Below, in pieces: positions 31,922-43,809 of a stretch of DNA of 60,776 nucleotides (the stretch's first letter is position 1; every line of letters starts with the position of its first letter). Below the pieces are notes generated by a model, which saw only the letters and a program-made list of their open reading frames with translations, ran no database searches and was not told the origin of the DNA. Position numbers and translations under genes: made by a program. The DNA is from Paratrimastix pyriformis (Eukaryota; Preaxostyla; Paratrimastigidae): contig JAPMOS010000180.1 of the NCBI GenBank assembly GCA_027972325.1, positions 1 to 60,776 of the forward strand, given 5' to 3'.

Positions 31922-33640
31922 ATGAACATACCAGGGCATGAACACGTGCAAGCCCCTCAAGTACATAGCACTAATTTTCTCGGTGTTGGTGTACCCACGG
32001 GCACAGCATCCGGACATACAACGGATCGCCCTCATGAAAAAACCAGCGGTGCATGCATGCCATCGTCACGGTGTTGGTGAGTCAACGTACACACCGAGGC
32101 AGAGGGGCATCCGGACATCCAACGGAGCGCCCTCATGAGAAAACCCGCGGCATGCAAACGAGCAGATACGCGTTGAAATCACACAAGGGTCCCAGTGTTG
32201 GGGTGATGGTCATGGGCAAGCGCAGGCCCACCCCAAAGAAAAAACATCAAACACTGGTGTTGGTGCGCCAGATGTGCCGCAGAGAAGGGCAAAAAACACC
32301 TGACTCCAGGTGCGGGGGGGACAGCGCACACGGGATCGGAAGAGAACCCATTGAGGAACGACGTGCAACTAAGAGGCTTGCTGGCGGTCAGTGAATTATC
32401 TCCAATCTCTAGACCTAGCAGTGCCGAAATCCCAAAGTTGTTTCTGACCTGTCCGCCAGCTTGTTGGGACCTCTCGATCCCCGAGCGTGGGACCCGTGGG
32501 TGCACAAGAATGCGCGCGTCCCTGACGTCTCGCAGTTTGTTGTTGTTTCTGACCCCGTACGGTCTGTGTGAGGGTGTGGGCGCGGACAAACACAGGCCCG
32601 CCCAACCAAATGCTCTCAGTAGTTCGTGTCCGTGTGTGAAGTGTGATCCCACTCCAGGCAGGACAGCTCCGAAACCGAGCAGGGGAGCAGAAATACTATG
32701 GAATAATGCCACCCGGCTGTGGGCAAGGCGGACAAGTGCTCAGCCTTGCCCGTGAATGGACAGAGTGACCCCAAGCAGGAGTGATCGTGATGGGTTCAAG
32801 ACAGGGATGCTCGCCCTCCCGGGACGGAGCCGCCCCATCATGCCCTCGGAGGTGGGGATGGGATGAGCCGGAGTGATGGGCAGGGACTAGAAGGTGTACG
32901 TGGGTGCTGAGGGCACGCACTCGGAGGGGGGAGAGTGCGCAGAGATCACGATTGCTGTTCCACACAAGGGCGGAGAGAGGATGACGACGGACTTTCCTCT
33001 TTGCTCCCGTCAAGCTTGCCCTACATCTCGGGCCCAGGCTGAGAGTTGAACGGGGTATTTGCAGAGCGCCCTCGGCCGCTGGCGCTTAGTCCTCCCAGGG
33101 GGAAAGGGAACGGCAGCCAGTGTGTCACTCTCATCGGGCGTGCGTTCGTTGCCCCGACGCTCACATCTACGCTCGTCCGTGAGTAAGGGAAGTGCTCTGT
33201 TCGCGAATCCAGACTTTGCAAAAGAGCAGGCCGTCACCAATCCGCGTGAAGCACCCCGTAACGCGACCCCGGTGCGCACGGCCGAAGTGGGGCACTCGCC
33301 CCTTTCAGCATGGACGCCCTGGCCACAGAAGAGCCAACGTGTGAGTTCAGGAAGCTCACGATCTTGGGTTTGGGCATCCGGGGAGCTGTTGAGCAGCCAG
33401 TGGGTCATGGGAGCCTTCCTGGAGGGGTCCGAGGTGAGCATGACTCTTGTTCGGGCGATGTTGTCCCCAGCGAACCCCTGTGGGGGAGGTACCAGTGCCA
33501 CTCCCGCCGGGCGTTGTGGGTTCAATGGGTCAGGAGAAGAGGCCGACTTCGATGACCTCACGCTCGCATCTACGCACCCAGAGTAAGGGAAATGCTCTTC
33601 CACGAAGCCAGACTTTGTAAAGAGGCACTCCGTCACAAGT
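31922..33640 (+). repeat. 1.75-kb direct repeat, right copy
   Basis: Partner of 26889-28680, starting TGAACATACCAGGGCATGAA. It lies between the two B arms, so the direct and inverted repeats interleave. Differences from the left copy include several small deletions. Confidence 0.8.
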
Positions 33641-33689
33641 TCCCATATAACACGCGCCGAATGCCCAAGATGCGCAGCGCCCGCGTGAG

Positions 33690-34025
33690 AGGCGCAATGC
33701 CCGAGAGATGCCATGCCCGAGAGGTGCGATGCCCGAGAGATGCCATGCCCGAGAGGTGCGATGCCCGAGAGGTGCGATGTCCGAGAGGTGCAATGCCCGA
33801 GAGGTGCAATGCCCGAGAGGTGCAATGCCCGAGAGGTGCAATGCCCGAGAGGTGCAATGCCCGAGAGGCGCAATGCCCGAGAGGCGCAATGCCCGAGAGG
33901 CGCAATGCCCGAGAGGCGCAATGACCGAGAGGCGCAATGCCCGAGAGGCGCAATGCCCGAGAGGCGCAATGCCCGAGAGGCGCAATGACCGAGAGATGCA
34001 ATGCCCGAGGGGCGCAGAGCCAGGT
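33690..34025. repeat. 16-bp minisatellite, about 20 units
   Basis: Tandem copies of ATGCCCGAGAGGCGCA (variants with GGTGCA or ATGACC). Because 16 is not a multiple of three, a frame runs through all three phases in 48 bases and stays open on both strands, giving artefact frames such as a 16-residue repeat PERCNAREVQCPRGAM. Confidence 0.9.
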
Positions 34026-34138
34026 GCAGTGCCAGAGAGGCGCAATGCCCGAGGTGCGGAACTCCCCACCCCCTGGTCACTCACACGCCGAGGGGTGGTG
34101 CGCGCTGCCCGCGGTGCGTCCTGCCCGCGGTGCGTCAT
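34026..34138. other. Short unique spacer before the 2.79-kb units
   Basis: About 110 bp linking the 16-bp array to the first hairpin motif. Nothing is recognised. Confidence 0.4.
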
Positions 34139-36919
34139 TTCTCCTTCACGAGTTCGGAGAACGAGGGACAGCCTTCGTGGGATAGCCCCAAACAAACCCA
34201 AACCAAGAAAGAGTGAACACTTGCACAGCAAGCACGCAAAACGGCACTGACATCCAAAAATTTATCAAAAAGAATTTGACATGTCATGTCAGTGCCGGCA
34301 GTCGACTCGTCCTTTTGCGCAATAAGCAAATCGCAACGCATCTTTTATTCCCGGGTTCGGGTTTCTATGCTTTTTCAAGAATTTTCGAATAGTTACTCGA
34401 GAGCTCTGAAGACCTTGCATTTTGTTTCGTCGAGTTGGGTTGACTTTTGGAATGATCTAAGAGATGTCGGCCAACGTGCCGCTCCTTTGGCGCTCTGAAA
34501 GTGCTGGCCTTATTTCAATTGATTTTTCAAGGCCGCCTTGTCACTTTTCAACCCCTGCCTTGTAGCCTTGAACGACTGATCTCATTGATCAACTCATCGC
34601 GTCTCTCTCTTCCCACCTCCTCGTGGGTCGCCGCGTTTTACTTTGTGAGGGTTACAGGCCCTTTTGCCGGCCTTTCAACTTTCCCGGACGGACTGGAGAA
34701 GAATCACCTGGAATCTCAGAATCTGGGTCCTCCTTTCCGGGTCTGTGGCGTCACAATAGCACTCGCTTTATATTTTGTTTTTTACAAACCAAAAACGGAA
34801 GGAAACAAAAACTTCCAAACAAAGATCAGAAAAAAAAAAAACCAAAACGGAAAAGCAAAGAAAGATAGTCTTTATTCCGTTTTCGTGCAACTTTGAACTG
34901 GCTGAGCTCGTTGGGCTTGGGCCAATTTGCGCCATCCTCCGCAAAGACTTTCGGTTGGGGTATCACCCCAGTTTCCTTTGGAATGGCACTGTTCGTTGGT
35001 GCCTGGTCACCGTGACATGCGCTGGAATACTCATTGCTTCGGGACGAAGGATGCCTGCTTGAGGTGTCGGTTCAGTTTCAAAGCAACCTTGATACATACG
35101 TTCACTGACAGACCCACCAGACCACCACGTCACGTTTTGAGCGAATCAGTTTGATACTCTGCTCATTCGGCCCCACGGGGCTCGTTCGACACGCCAGCAA
35201 CCTCTGTTGTACAGTCTGTTTAATTCCTTTGAAGGAATTTATTCACTGGTCGATTTGACTTTGCGGTTGAAAGGGCTGACGAATCAGTTCGATACTCTGT
35301 TCGTTCGACCCCACGGTGCTCGTTTGGCACAACAACAAACTTTTTCATACAGTCTGTTCAATTCCTTTGAAGGAATTTCATCACCAGTGTCATTTGACAG
35401 GCGGCTTAGAGGATCTCGGAAATGCTGGTGGTCTCTCTTCTGGCCATGTCTCAGACTCTGCGGAGCCACTCAGTCTGTCGAAACACCTGGTTGGCAAATA
35501 TTTCAGGCCAAAATCCTTCATGGGTTTTTCAGGATCGAACAATGAGATGAATGGAATGCTGGGTCAACGGTTATCCGGCGAGGGACGCCCGTGCACTCGC
35601 TCTGGGCCCACGTCAGTGGATGACCTCCGCTATCAGCGTTTAGTCCACGTGTGACTCTGAAATTCGCACGATTACTGGTCACGCGCGCAACTCATTTCGC
35701 GCTCAAGTTCTTCTCAAGCCGGTCTTCCATCTGGGGTTGATTGACCTGGTCGCTCGGGAGGGAGAATATAGCGAACGCTCCGAGTCACTTCTGAACAATC
35801 GACCAGTTGTCTTGTGGGTCTGCACTTGGCATCTTCACGTCGCCCTCTTCACTCCGTGGCCATTCTTTGTGCCAGAGGGCAAACCTCCCACTTCGAACCT
35901 CTCACTTCGCCAGAACGTTTGGCTTCGACCATCTTCGCGTGGCCGTGTTGTCGCGGAGCCCATGTTGTCGCGGGGCAAGGCAGGAGGTCCCATGTCCACC
36001 ACGCACCGTTCGACCAGGGAGCCGACTCATGGCCCTGATGATCTGCGGGCACACAGGCGCGCACGTTCCTGCGGCACAACTCGCAGGATTTTACAACAAC
36101 GCACACTGCGAGCTTCTCCCTCTTCAACACACACTGGCGGTTGCAAGAGAGGAGCTTCATCTATTTTGGGCGCGCACCAGGGGAGCAGCCAACTCCCCGG
36201 TTTCGGATCGGAGACACGATGAGTCGGTCCGGACTCCATGTCCCACATGGAACCATGGCGGTCGCCACACCACGTTTCAGAGGTCTTATACTCTTTCGGA
36301 ACCGAGGGAAACACCCCCCGTTGCTCTTTCACACGAAATACGTTTAGGAGGGAAGCATCGTGTGCTGGTGGGATAGCCGAGTAATCTTGGTTTGGGTTTG
36401 TTTGGAGCTATCCCACGAAGGCTGTCCCTCGTTCTCCGAACTCGTGAAGGAGAATGGTGGGATAGCCGAGTAATCTCTTCCCCAAACAAACCCAAACCAA
36501 GACAAGTCTCCCACCCACCTCCCTGCCTGACGAGTGGCACTGGGTTTGTTTGTTGCTGCTTTCCCCATGGTCATGAATGATGGTGGGCATTGTCTTCGCA
36601 GCGCAATCTTCGTACGTGCTCCCTTGGCTGTACTGCTGCCTGTTCAGCCCGACAATCTGATTGACAAGTCAGGAGGGCTGCCTCGTGGGGGAGGCGAGTG
36701 TGGCTGTTGTTCAACCTTGTTTGGTTCCCTTTGACAACAATGTGTGGGGTCTCGTCGGGGCCTTTTGACCTTGAGACACCACCCTTCATGCACCCTCATT
36801 CACCCTCCTCTGATGTGATTGGGCATTCATGGTGGGGGAGTTGTGGTCATTCACCCCCAGCTACTTTGCTTGAACAACAGCCTATGGTCATCCTGCTCGT
36901 TGTACTCTTAAGACATCCA
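34139..36919 (+). repeat. 2.79-kb tandem unit 1 (B block, double hairpin, D block)
   Basis: First of three head-to-tail units. The order is hairpin arm (GTGGGATAGCC, CCAAACAAACCCAAACCAAG), B block (34.2-36.37 kb, inverted partner of 28994-31228), a nested double hairpin at 36368-36510 (four GTGGGATAGC/GCTATCCCAC words), then the D block to 36919 (inverted partner of 25384-25800). No recognised gene. The longest frames (for example 161 codons, 35737-36222) have no family resemblance. Confidence 0.85.
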
Positions 36920-39709
36920 TCATTCTCCTTCACGAGTTCGGAGAACGAGGGACAGCCTTCGTGGGATAGCCCCAAACAAACCCAAACCAAGAAAGAGTGA
37001 ACACTTGCACAGCAAGCACGCAAAACGGCACTGACATACAAAAATTGATCAAAAAGAATTTGACATGTCATGTCAGTGCCGGCAGTCGACTTGTCCTTTT
37101 GCGCAATAAGCAAATCGCAACGCATATTTTATTCCAGGGTTTTCGGGTTTCTATGCTTTTTCAAGAATTTTCGAAGAGTTACTCGAGAGCTCTGAAGACC
37201 TTGCATTTTGTTTCGTCGAGTTGGGTTGACTTTTGGAATGATCTAAGAGATGTCGGCCAACGTGCCGCTCCTTTGGCGCTCTGAAAGTGCTGGCCTTATT
37301 TCAATTGATGTTTCAAGGCCGCCTTGTCACTTTTCAACCCCTGCCTTGTCGCCTTGAACGACTGATCTCATTGATCAACTCATCGCGTCTCTCTCTTCCC
37401 ACCTCCTCGTGGGTCGCCGCGTTTTACTTTGTGAGGGTTACAGGCCCTTTTGCCGGCCTCTCAAGGACGGACTGGAGAAGAATCACCTGGAATCTCAGAA
37501 TCTGGATCCTCCTTTCCGGGTCTGTGGCGTCACAATAGCACTCGCTTTATATTTTGTCTTTTACAAACCAAAAACGGAAGGAAACAAAAACTTCCAAACC
37601 AAGATCAGAAAAAACCAAAACGGAAAAGCAAAGAAAGATAGTCTTTATTCCGTTTTCGTGACCGTCCTGCGTGCAACTTTGAACTGGCTGAGCTCGTTGG
37701 GCTTGGGCCAATTTGCGCCATCCTCCGCAAAGACTTTCGGTTGGGGTATCACCCCAGTTTCCTTTGGAATGGCACTGTTCGTTGGTGCCTGGTCACCGTG
37801 ACATGCGCTGGAATACTCATTGCTTCGGGACGAAGGATGCCTGCTTGAGGTGTCGGTTCAGTTTCAAAGCAACCTTGATACATACGTTCACTGACAGACC
37901 CACCAGACCACCACGTCACGTTTTGAGCGAATCAGTTTGATACTCTGCTCATTCGGCCCCACGGGGCTCGTTCGACACGCCAGCAACCTCTGTTGTACAG
38001 TCTGTTTAATTCCTTTGAAGGAATTTATTCACTGGTCGATTTGACTTTGCGGTTGAAAGGGCTGACGAATCAGTTCGATACTCTGTTCGTTCGACCCCAC
38101 GGTGCTCGTTTGGCACAACAACAAACTTTTTCATACAGTCTGTTCAATTCCTTTGAAGGAATTTCATCACCAGTGTCATTTGACAGGCGGCTTAGAGGAT
38201 CTCGGAAATGCTGGTGGTCTCTCTTCTGGCCATGTCTCAGACTCTGCGGAGCCACTCAGTCTGTCGAAACACCTGGTTGGCAAATATTTCAGGCCAAAAT
38301 CCTTCATGGGTTTTTCAGGATCGAACAATGAGATGAATGGAATGCTGGGTCAACGGTTATCCGGCGAGGGACGCCCGTGCACTCGCTCTGGGCCCACGTC
38401 AGTGGATGACCTCCGCTATCAGCGTTTAGTCCACGTGTGACTCTGAAATTCGCACGATTACTGGTCACGCGCGCAACTCATTTCGCGCTCAAGTTCTTCT
38501 CAAGCCGGTCTTCCATCTGGGGTTGATTGACCTGGTCGCTCGGGAGGGAGAATATAGCGAACGCTCCGAGTCACTTCTGAACAATCGACCAGTTGTCTTG
38601 TGGGTCTGCACTTGGCATCTTCACGTCGCCCTCTTCACTCCGTGGCCATTCTTTGTGCCAGAGGGCAAACCTCCCACTTCGAACCTCTCACTTCGCCAGA
38701 ACGTTTGGCTTCGACCATCTTCGCGTGGCCGTGTTGTCGCGGAGCCCATGTTGTCGCGGGGCAAGGCAGGAGGTCCCATGTCCACCACGCACCGTTCGAC
38801 CAGGGAGCCGACTCATGGCCCTGATGATCTGCGGGCACACAGGCGCGCACGTTCCTGCGGCACAACTCGCAGGATTTTACAACAACGCACACTGCGAGCT
38901 TCTCCCTCTTCAACACACACTGGCGGTTGCAAGAGAGGAGCTTCATCTATTTTGGGCGCGCACCAGGGGAGCAGCCAACTCCCCGGTTTCGGATCGGAGA
39001 CACGATGAGTCGGTCCGGACTCCATGTCCCACATGGAACCATGGCGGTCGCCACACCACGTTTCAGAGGTCTTATACTCTTTCGGAACCGAGGGAAACAC
39101 CCCCCGTTGCTCTTTCACACGAAATACGTTTAGGAGGGAAGCATCGTGTGCTGGTGGGATAGCCGAGTAATCTTGGTTTGGGTTTGTTTGGAGCTATCCC
39201 ACGAAGGCTGTCCCTCGTTCTCCGAACTCGTGAAGGAGAATGGTGGGATAGCCGAGTAATCTCTTCCCCAAACAAACCCAAACCAAGACAAGTCTCCCAC
39301 CCACCTCCCTGCCTGACGAGTGGCACTGGGTTTGTTTGTTGCTGCTTTCCCCATGGTCATGAATGATGGTGGGCATTTTGTCTTCGCAGCGCAATCTTCG
39401 TACGTGCTCCCTTGGCTGTACTGCTGCCTGTTCAGCCCGACAATCTGATTGACAAGTCAGGAGGGCTGCCTCGTGGGGGAGGCGAGTGTGGCTGTTGTTC
39501 AACCTTGTTTGGTTCCCTTTGACAACAATGTGTGGGGTCTCGTCGGGGCCTTTTGACCTTGAGACACCACCCTTCATGCACCCTCATTCACCCTCGTCTG
39601 ATGTGATTGGGCATTCATGGTGGGGGAGTTGTGGTCATTCACCCCCAGCTACTTTGCTTGAACAACAGCCTATGGTCATCCTGCTCGTTGTACTCTTAAG
39701 ACATCCATC
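36920..39709 (+). repeat. 2.79-kb tandem unit 2
   Basis: Nearly identical to unit 1, with differences limited to a few short indels (for example GGCATTGTC against GGCATTTTGTC near 36585/39373, and a shortened A-run near 37610). Near-identity over 2.79 kb means very recent duplication, gene conversion or an assembly duplication. Confidence 0.85.
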
Positions 39710-41131
39710 ATTCTCCTTCACGAGTTCGGAGAACGAGGGACAGCCTTCGTGGGATAGCCCCAAACAAACCCAAACCAAGAAAGAGTGAACACTTGCACAG
39801 CAAGCACGCAAAACGGCACTGACATACAAAAATTGATCAAAAAGAATTTGACATGTCATGTCAGTGCCGGCAGTCGACTTGTCCTTTTGCGCAATAAGCA
39901 AATCGCAACGCATATTTTATTCCAGGGTTTTCGGGTTTCTATGCTTTTTCAAGAATTTTCGAAGAGTTACTCGAGAGCTCTGAAGACCTTGCATTTTGTT
40001 TCGTCGAGTTGGGTTGACTTTTGGAATGATCTAAGAGATGTCGGCCAACGTGCCGCTCCTTTGGCGCTCTGAAAGTGCTGGCCTTATTTCAATTGATGTT
40101 TCAAGGCCGCCTTGTCACTTTTCAACCCCTGCCTTGTCGCCTTGAACGACTGATCTCATTGATCAACTCATCGCGTCTCTCTCTTCCCACCTCCTCGTGG
40201 GTCGCCGCGTTTTACTTTGTGAGGGTTACAGGCCCTTTGCCGGCCTCTCAAGGACGGACTGGAGAAGAATCACCTGGAATCTCAGAATCTGGATCCTCCT
40301 TTCCGGGTCTGTGGCGTCACAATAGCACTCGCTTTATATTTTGTCTTTTACAAACCAAAACGGAAGGAAACAAAAACTTCCAAACCAAGATCAGAAAAAC
40401 CAAAACGGAAAAGCAAAGAAAGATAGTCTTTATTCCGTTTTCGTGACCGTCCTGCGTGCAACTTTGAACTGGCTGAGCTCGTTGGGCTTGGGCCAATTTG
40501 CGCCATCCTCCGCAAAGACTTTCGGTTGGGGTATCACCCCAGTTTCCTTTGGAATGGCACTGTTCGTTGGTGCCTGGTCACCGTGACATGCGCTGGAATA
40601 CTCATTGCTTCGGGACGAAGGATGCCTGCTTGAGGTGTCGGTTCAGTTTCAAAGCAACCTTGATACATACGTTCACTGACAGACCCACCAGACCACCACG
40701 TCACGTTTTGAGCGAATCAGTTTGATACTCTGCTCATTCGGCCCCACGGGGCTCGTTCGACACGCCAGCAACCTCTGTTGTACAGTCTGTTTAATTCCTT
40801 TGAAGGAATTTATTCACTGGTCGATTTGACTTTGCGGTTGAAAGGGCTGACGAATCAGTTCGATACTCTGTTCGTTCGACCCCACGGTGCTCGTTTGGCA
40901 CAACAACAAACTTTTTCATACAGTCTGTTCAATTCCTTTGAAGGAATTTCATCACCAGTGTCATTTGACAGGCGGCTTAGAGGATCTCGGAAATGCTGGT
41001 GGTCTCTCTTCTGGCCATGTCTCAGACTCTGCGGAGCCACTCAGTCTGTGGTTGGCAAATATTTCAGGCCAAAATCCTTCATGGTTTTTTCAGGATCGAA
41101 CAATGAGATGAATGGAATGCTGGGTCAACGG
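39710..41131 (+). repeat. 2.79-kb tandem unit 3, truncated
   Basis: Starts as units 1 and 2 do but ends within the B block at GGGTCAACGGTT (about 41131). It then joins the inverted E block. A small deletion near 41050 distinguishes it. Confidence 0.85.
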
Positions 41132-41410
41132 TTGTCTGTCGGAAGCAGTGACAGCACTCGGCACCTTTGTGGAGCGACCCCGGACACACGCGGGGGGACA
41201 CTGTGGAGTGTGTACCACCTCTCAGCTGTTTGATGCTCGTTCTGGCCCTCCGGCACGCGCACTCCCAACATCAGGATGGGTATCCGTAGAGCCGGCTCAT
41301 CGGCCAAGAGTGTTGGGCGGAGCATCCCGTTAGCCGGGTCACGTAAAGTGCGGAAGGGGGGGGAAAGCTATTCCTTTGGTATGGTGTTCACTCTTTCTTG
41401 GTTTGGGTTT
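41132..41410 (-). repeat. E block, right inverted copy
   Basis: Reverse complement of 25925-26206. It ends CTTGGTTTGGGTTTGT at 41410 in the middle of the hairpin arm, where the DIRS element begins. The rest of the arm is not found on the far side of that element. Confidence 0.85.
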
Positions 41411-41439
41411 GTGAGTCGACAGCCGAAGTCGAGGCAGGA

Positions 41440-42013
41440 TAGGTGCTATATCTCCTTGTTCTTCATGATAAACACCACACAATGCAGAAAAGTCACAAGT
41501 CAAACCCAGGTGAAAGCACTTGGAAACATCTCAAAAAAAGTGTCCTGGGTGGAGAACCGGTCAGGATGGACATGGGTCGACCGGTGGTCGATAGGGTTGG
41601 TTCGACCGAAAAAAACCAATCCTAAAATTAAAATCGTATGGTCACGACGGGCAGCGTGTCCAATACGCGTCCATAAATCACAACAAAAATCGGAGAGAGA
41701 GGTCAAAGGGAGCCAAGAACATCGGGCGAAAAGAAAAAATTTAACACGCATCGGAAGGGGTGAGATTCGGGGTTAACGGCCCGAGATTCGGCAAATCTCC
41801 GATCTCCGAAAACCGTTCAGGTAATTGCGGGCCAACGGTCCATGATCGAACCGTGAAGTGACCCCGATTTGGGCTCCGGAAGGGGTCCCAAGAGAGGGTA
41901 AAAAGCACGGATGTCGAAATCACAACAGAGCAAAAGTTGAAAAATGAGATCTGAAATTTCCCGCCCAATTCCAGTACTTAAGGGGCGCCCCGGACCAGCA
42001 CAGTGCCTTCGTT
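41440..42013. repeat. DIRS-1 left inverted terminal repeat
   Basis: About 575 bp, reverse complement of 47498-48053, from TAGGTGCTATATCTCC to CACAGTGCCTTCG. Confidence 0.92.
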
Positions 42014-42160
42014 TTGGAGTGGTGTTCTCCGTACGAGTCGCGGCAGAGGCGGCCGGTTGAAATGGCGTACAAACCCCGTCAGTAGCAGCAGGATGGGTGC
42101 GGGTGGGTCCAGCGCTCAAGGGAGAAGCAGAAAAATTAAAAACAGCAGACAAGAGGGAGG

Positions 42161-42262
42161 GTAGCACCTATCCTGCCTCGACTTCGGCTGTCGACTCACT
42201 ATCCATCGTAAGACTCAGGATAGCAGCCGACAGCCTCCGTCTTCGGCAGTCTAGGTGCTATC
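42161..42262. other. DIRS-1 internal complementary region
   Basis: Its left half, TAGCACCTATCCTGCCTCGA through GTCGACTCAC, is the reverse complement of the element's left end. Its right half, TATCCATCGTAAGACTCAGG through CTAGGTGCTAT, is the reverse complement of the right end. The two halves meet at CTCAC|TATCC. It lies just downstream of the recombinase gene, as in other DIRS elements. Confidence 0.92.
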
Positions 42263-42466
42263 ACATGCAGAGAGAGAGTCGTGGGAGAAAAGCAAAACAG
42301 AAAACCCACAGCAGCGCAGCATCTAGTCGGCTGGCCGCAGACAAAAAGGAAAAAAATGAAAATTCCCAGAAAGGCATGCCAAAACCAGCATCTAGTCGGC
42401 CGGCGGCAGCAGGAGAAACACAGAAAACATAAAACAGACAAATGAGGCCCGGCGCGGCGCGGCAAC

Positions 42467-43809
42467 TCAAAAGCACTCGCCGGCGGGCAGGCTGGACGAA
42501 TCCGCCTCGAGCTCGTCGTTCTCGTCGTCATCAGACGGCCTGGCCCAGAGAGCGCTCCGGCGGCGGCGGCGTGGAGCAGAAGGCGCCCTGCTCGAGCGGC
42601 GGCGAGCAGGCGCAGCAGGCGTGCTCGTGGCATCGCCCGAAGGACTCGCCTCATCGGAAACGTCGTCGTCGCATATCACAACGCGCTGGCGTGGCGGAGC
42701 GGCCGGGCGGTGACGCGGCGTGGCCGCCGACAGCGAGAGCGACGAAGCAGGCGAGCCTGGCGGCAGGGGCGGAGGCGGAGGCGCCGGACGCACGGTCTGG
42801 ACGAGATCCGTGGCGGCGAGCGGCGCGGCGGCGCCAGGGGCACGGGGCGGCGGCGGCGGCGGCGCCGGGGCGAACATCAGGTCGGTGAAGTTGCTGTCGA
42901 CGCCCGTCTGCACGTAGTGCTGCGCAAACACTTTGGCCGAAGCCCAGCGGCCCAGGTGCAGGATCTTGTCGGGCATGACCTCGCGCGCAATGGCCCAGCT
43001 GGCCCCGCCACGGCGGAAGCCGCGGGCCGAGAGGAGCGAGCGATCGCCCCGCCGGCGACGATGACCTCGTTGAGGATGTGGCTGATGGTGGCCGGCTTGA
43101 CGCCCTCGTAGGGGCGGCGCAGCTGGATAACGACCCGCGACGGTCCGGGCGGGTCGGGGCGCATGGCGCGCGTGCGGCGGAGCCAGCACTGGTAGCAGCT
43201 CACCGGGTCGAGCAGCGCATCGGCGGCGCGCCAGATGGTGACGGAGGCGCCCTGGGCGGTGTAGTCGTTCTTGAAGCCCAGCAGGCAGACCACCAGCCGA
43301 TCGGCGGCCGGCGGCACGGCCACCTGCGCCACGGTGGGCAGGGTCACGTCCGAGGGCCGAAGCAGCGCCAGGAAGGCCAGCAGGGCGACCAGCTTGGCGC
43401 GGAGGCGCTCCAGCGGAAGCGCGTCGTTGGGGCCCCACCGGTGGAAGAGCTCCACCAGCAGGGTGGGCGGCACGGGCAGCCCCTTCTGGACGGGCTGCGT
43501 GGTGCGGCGCAGACGGATGGCCTTGCGCAGGCGTCCGTAAGGTGGTCTCGCGCCGGGGAAGGCACCCCAAGCGCGTCGTGAATCAGATTGACCACAGTGG
43601 CGATGAGCGACAGAGTCGACCGGGGCCGGCAGCTGGCCCGGGTAGCCTCGTCGGTGTAGTCGGCCAGCGCGCTCACGGGCATGGGCACCAGCGGGATGCC
43701 CCGGCGGGCGCAGAACCGTGCCAGGGCACGCAGCCGGTTGGTGAGGCTCTTCTCGGTGGTGGGCTTTACAGCAGCCGAGACAAGTAGCTGGCGACCTTGG
43801 GCGCTCCAA
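42467..43809 (-). pseudogene. DIRS-1 tyrosine recombinase
   Basis: Integrates the circular element DNA. Visible - strand parts are an N-terminal helical region (PTLLVELFHRWGPNDALPLE), the box-I arginine context LALLRPSDVTLPTVAQV, the box-II region with ARGFRRGGASWAIAREV, LGRWASAKVF and the nucleophile tyrosine context FAQHYVQTGVD. A Pro/Ala/Ser-rich tail follows. These are the arginine, H/R-x-x-R and tyrosine contexts of the phage-integrase family. It is the most 3' gene of the element and ends about 200 bp before the internal complementary region. Confidence 0.8.

Noticed and set aside
33592-34250. Arg/Cys-rich repeat proteins over the 16-bp array
   Set aside because: Produced by the minisatellite, which lacks stops in every phase.
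35737-36376. 161- and 189-aa proteins conserved in each 2.79-kb unit
   Set aside because: The repeat copies are near-identical at the DNA level, so shared frames carry no evidence of selection; no domain is recognised.
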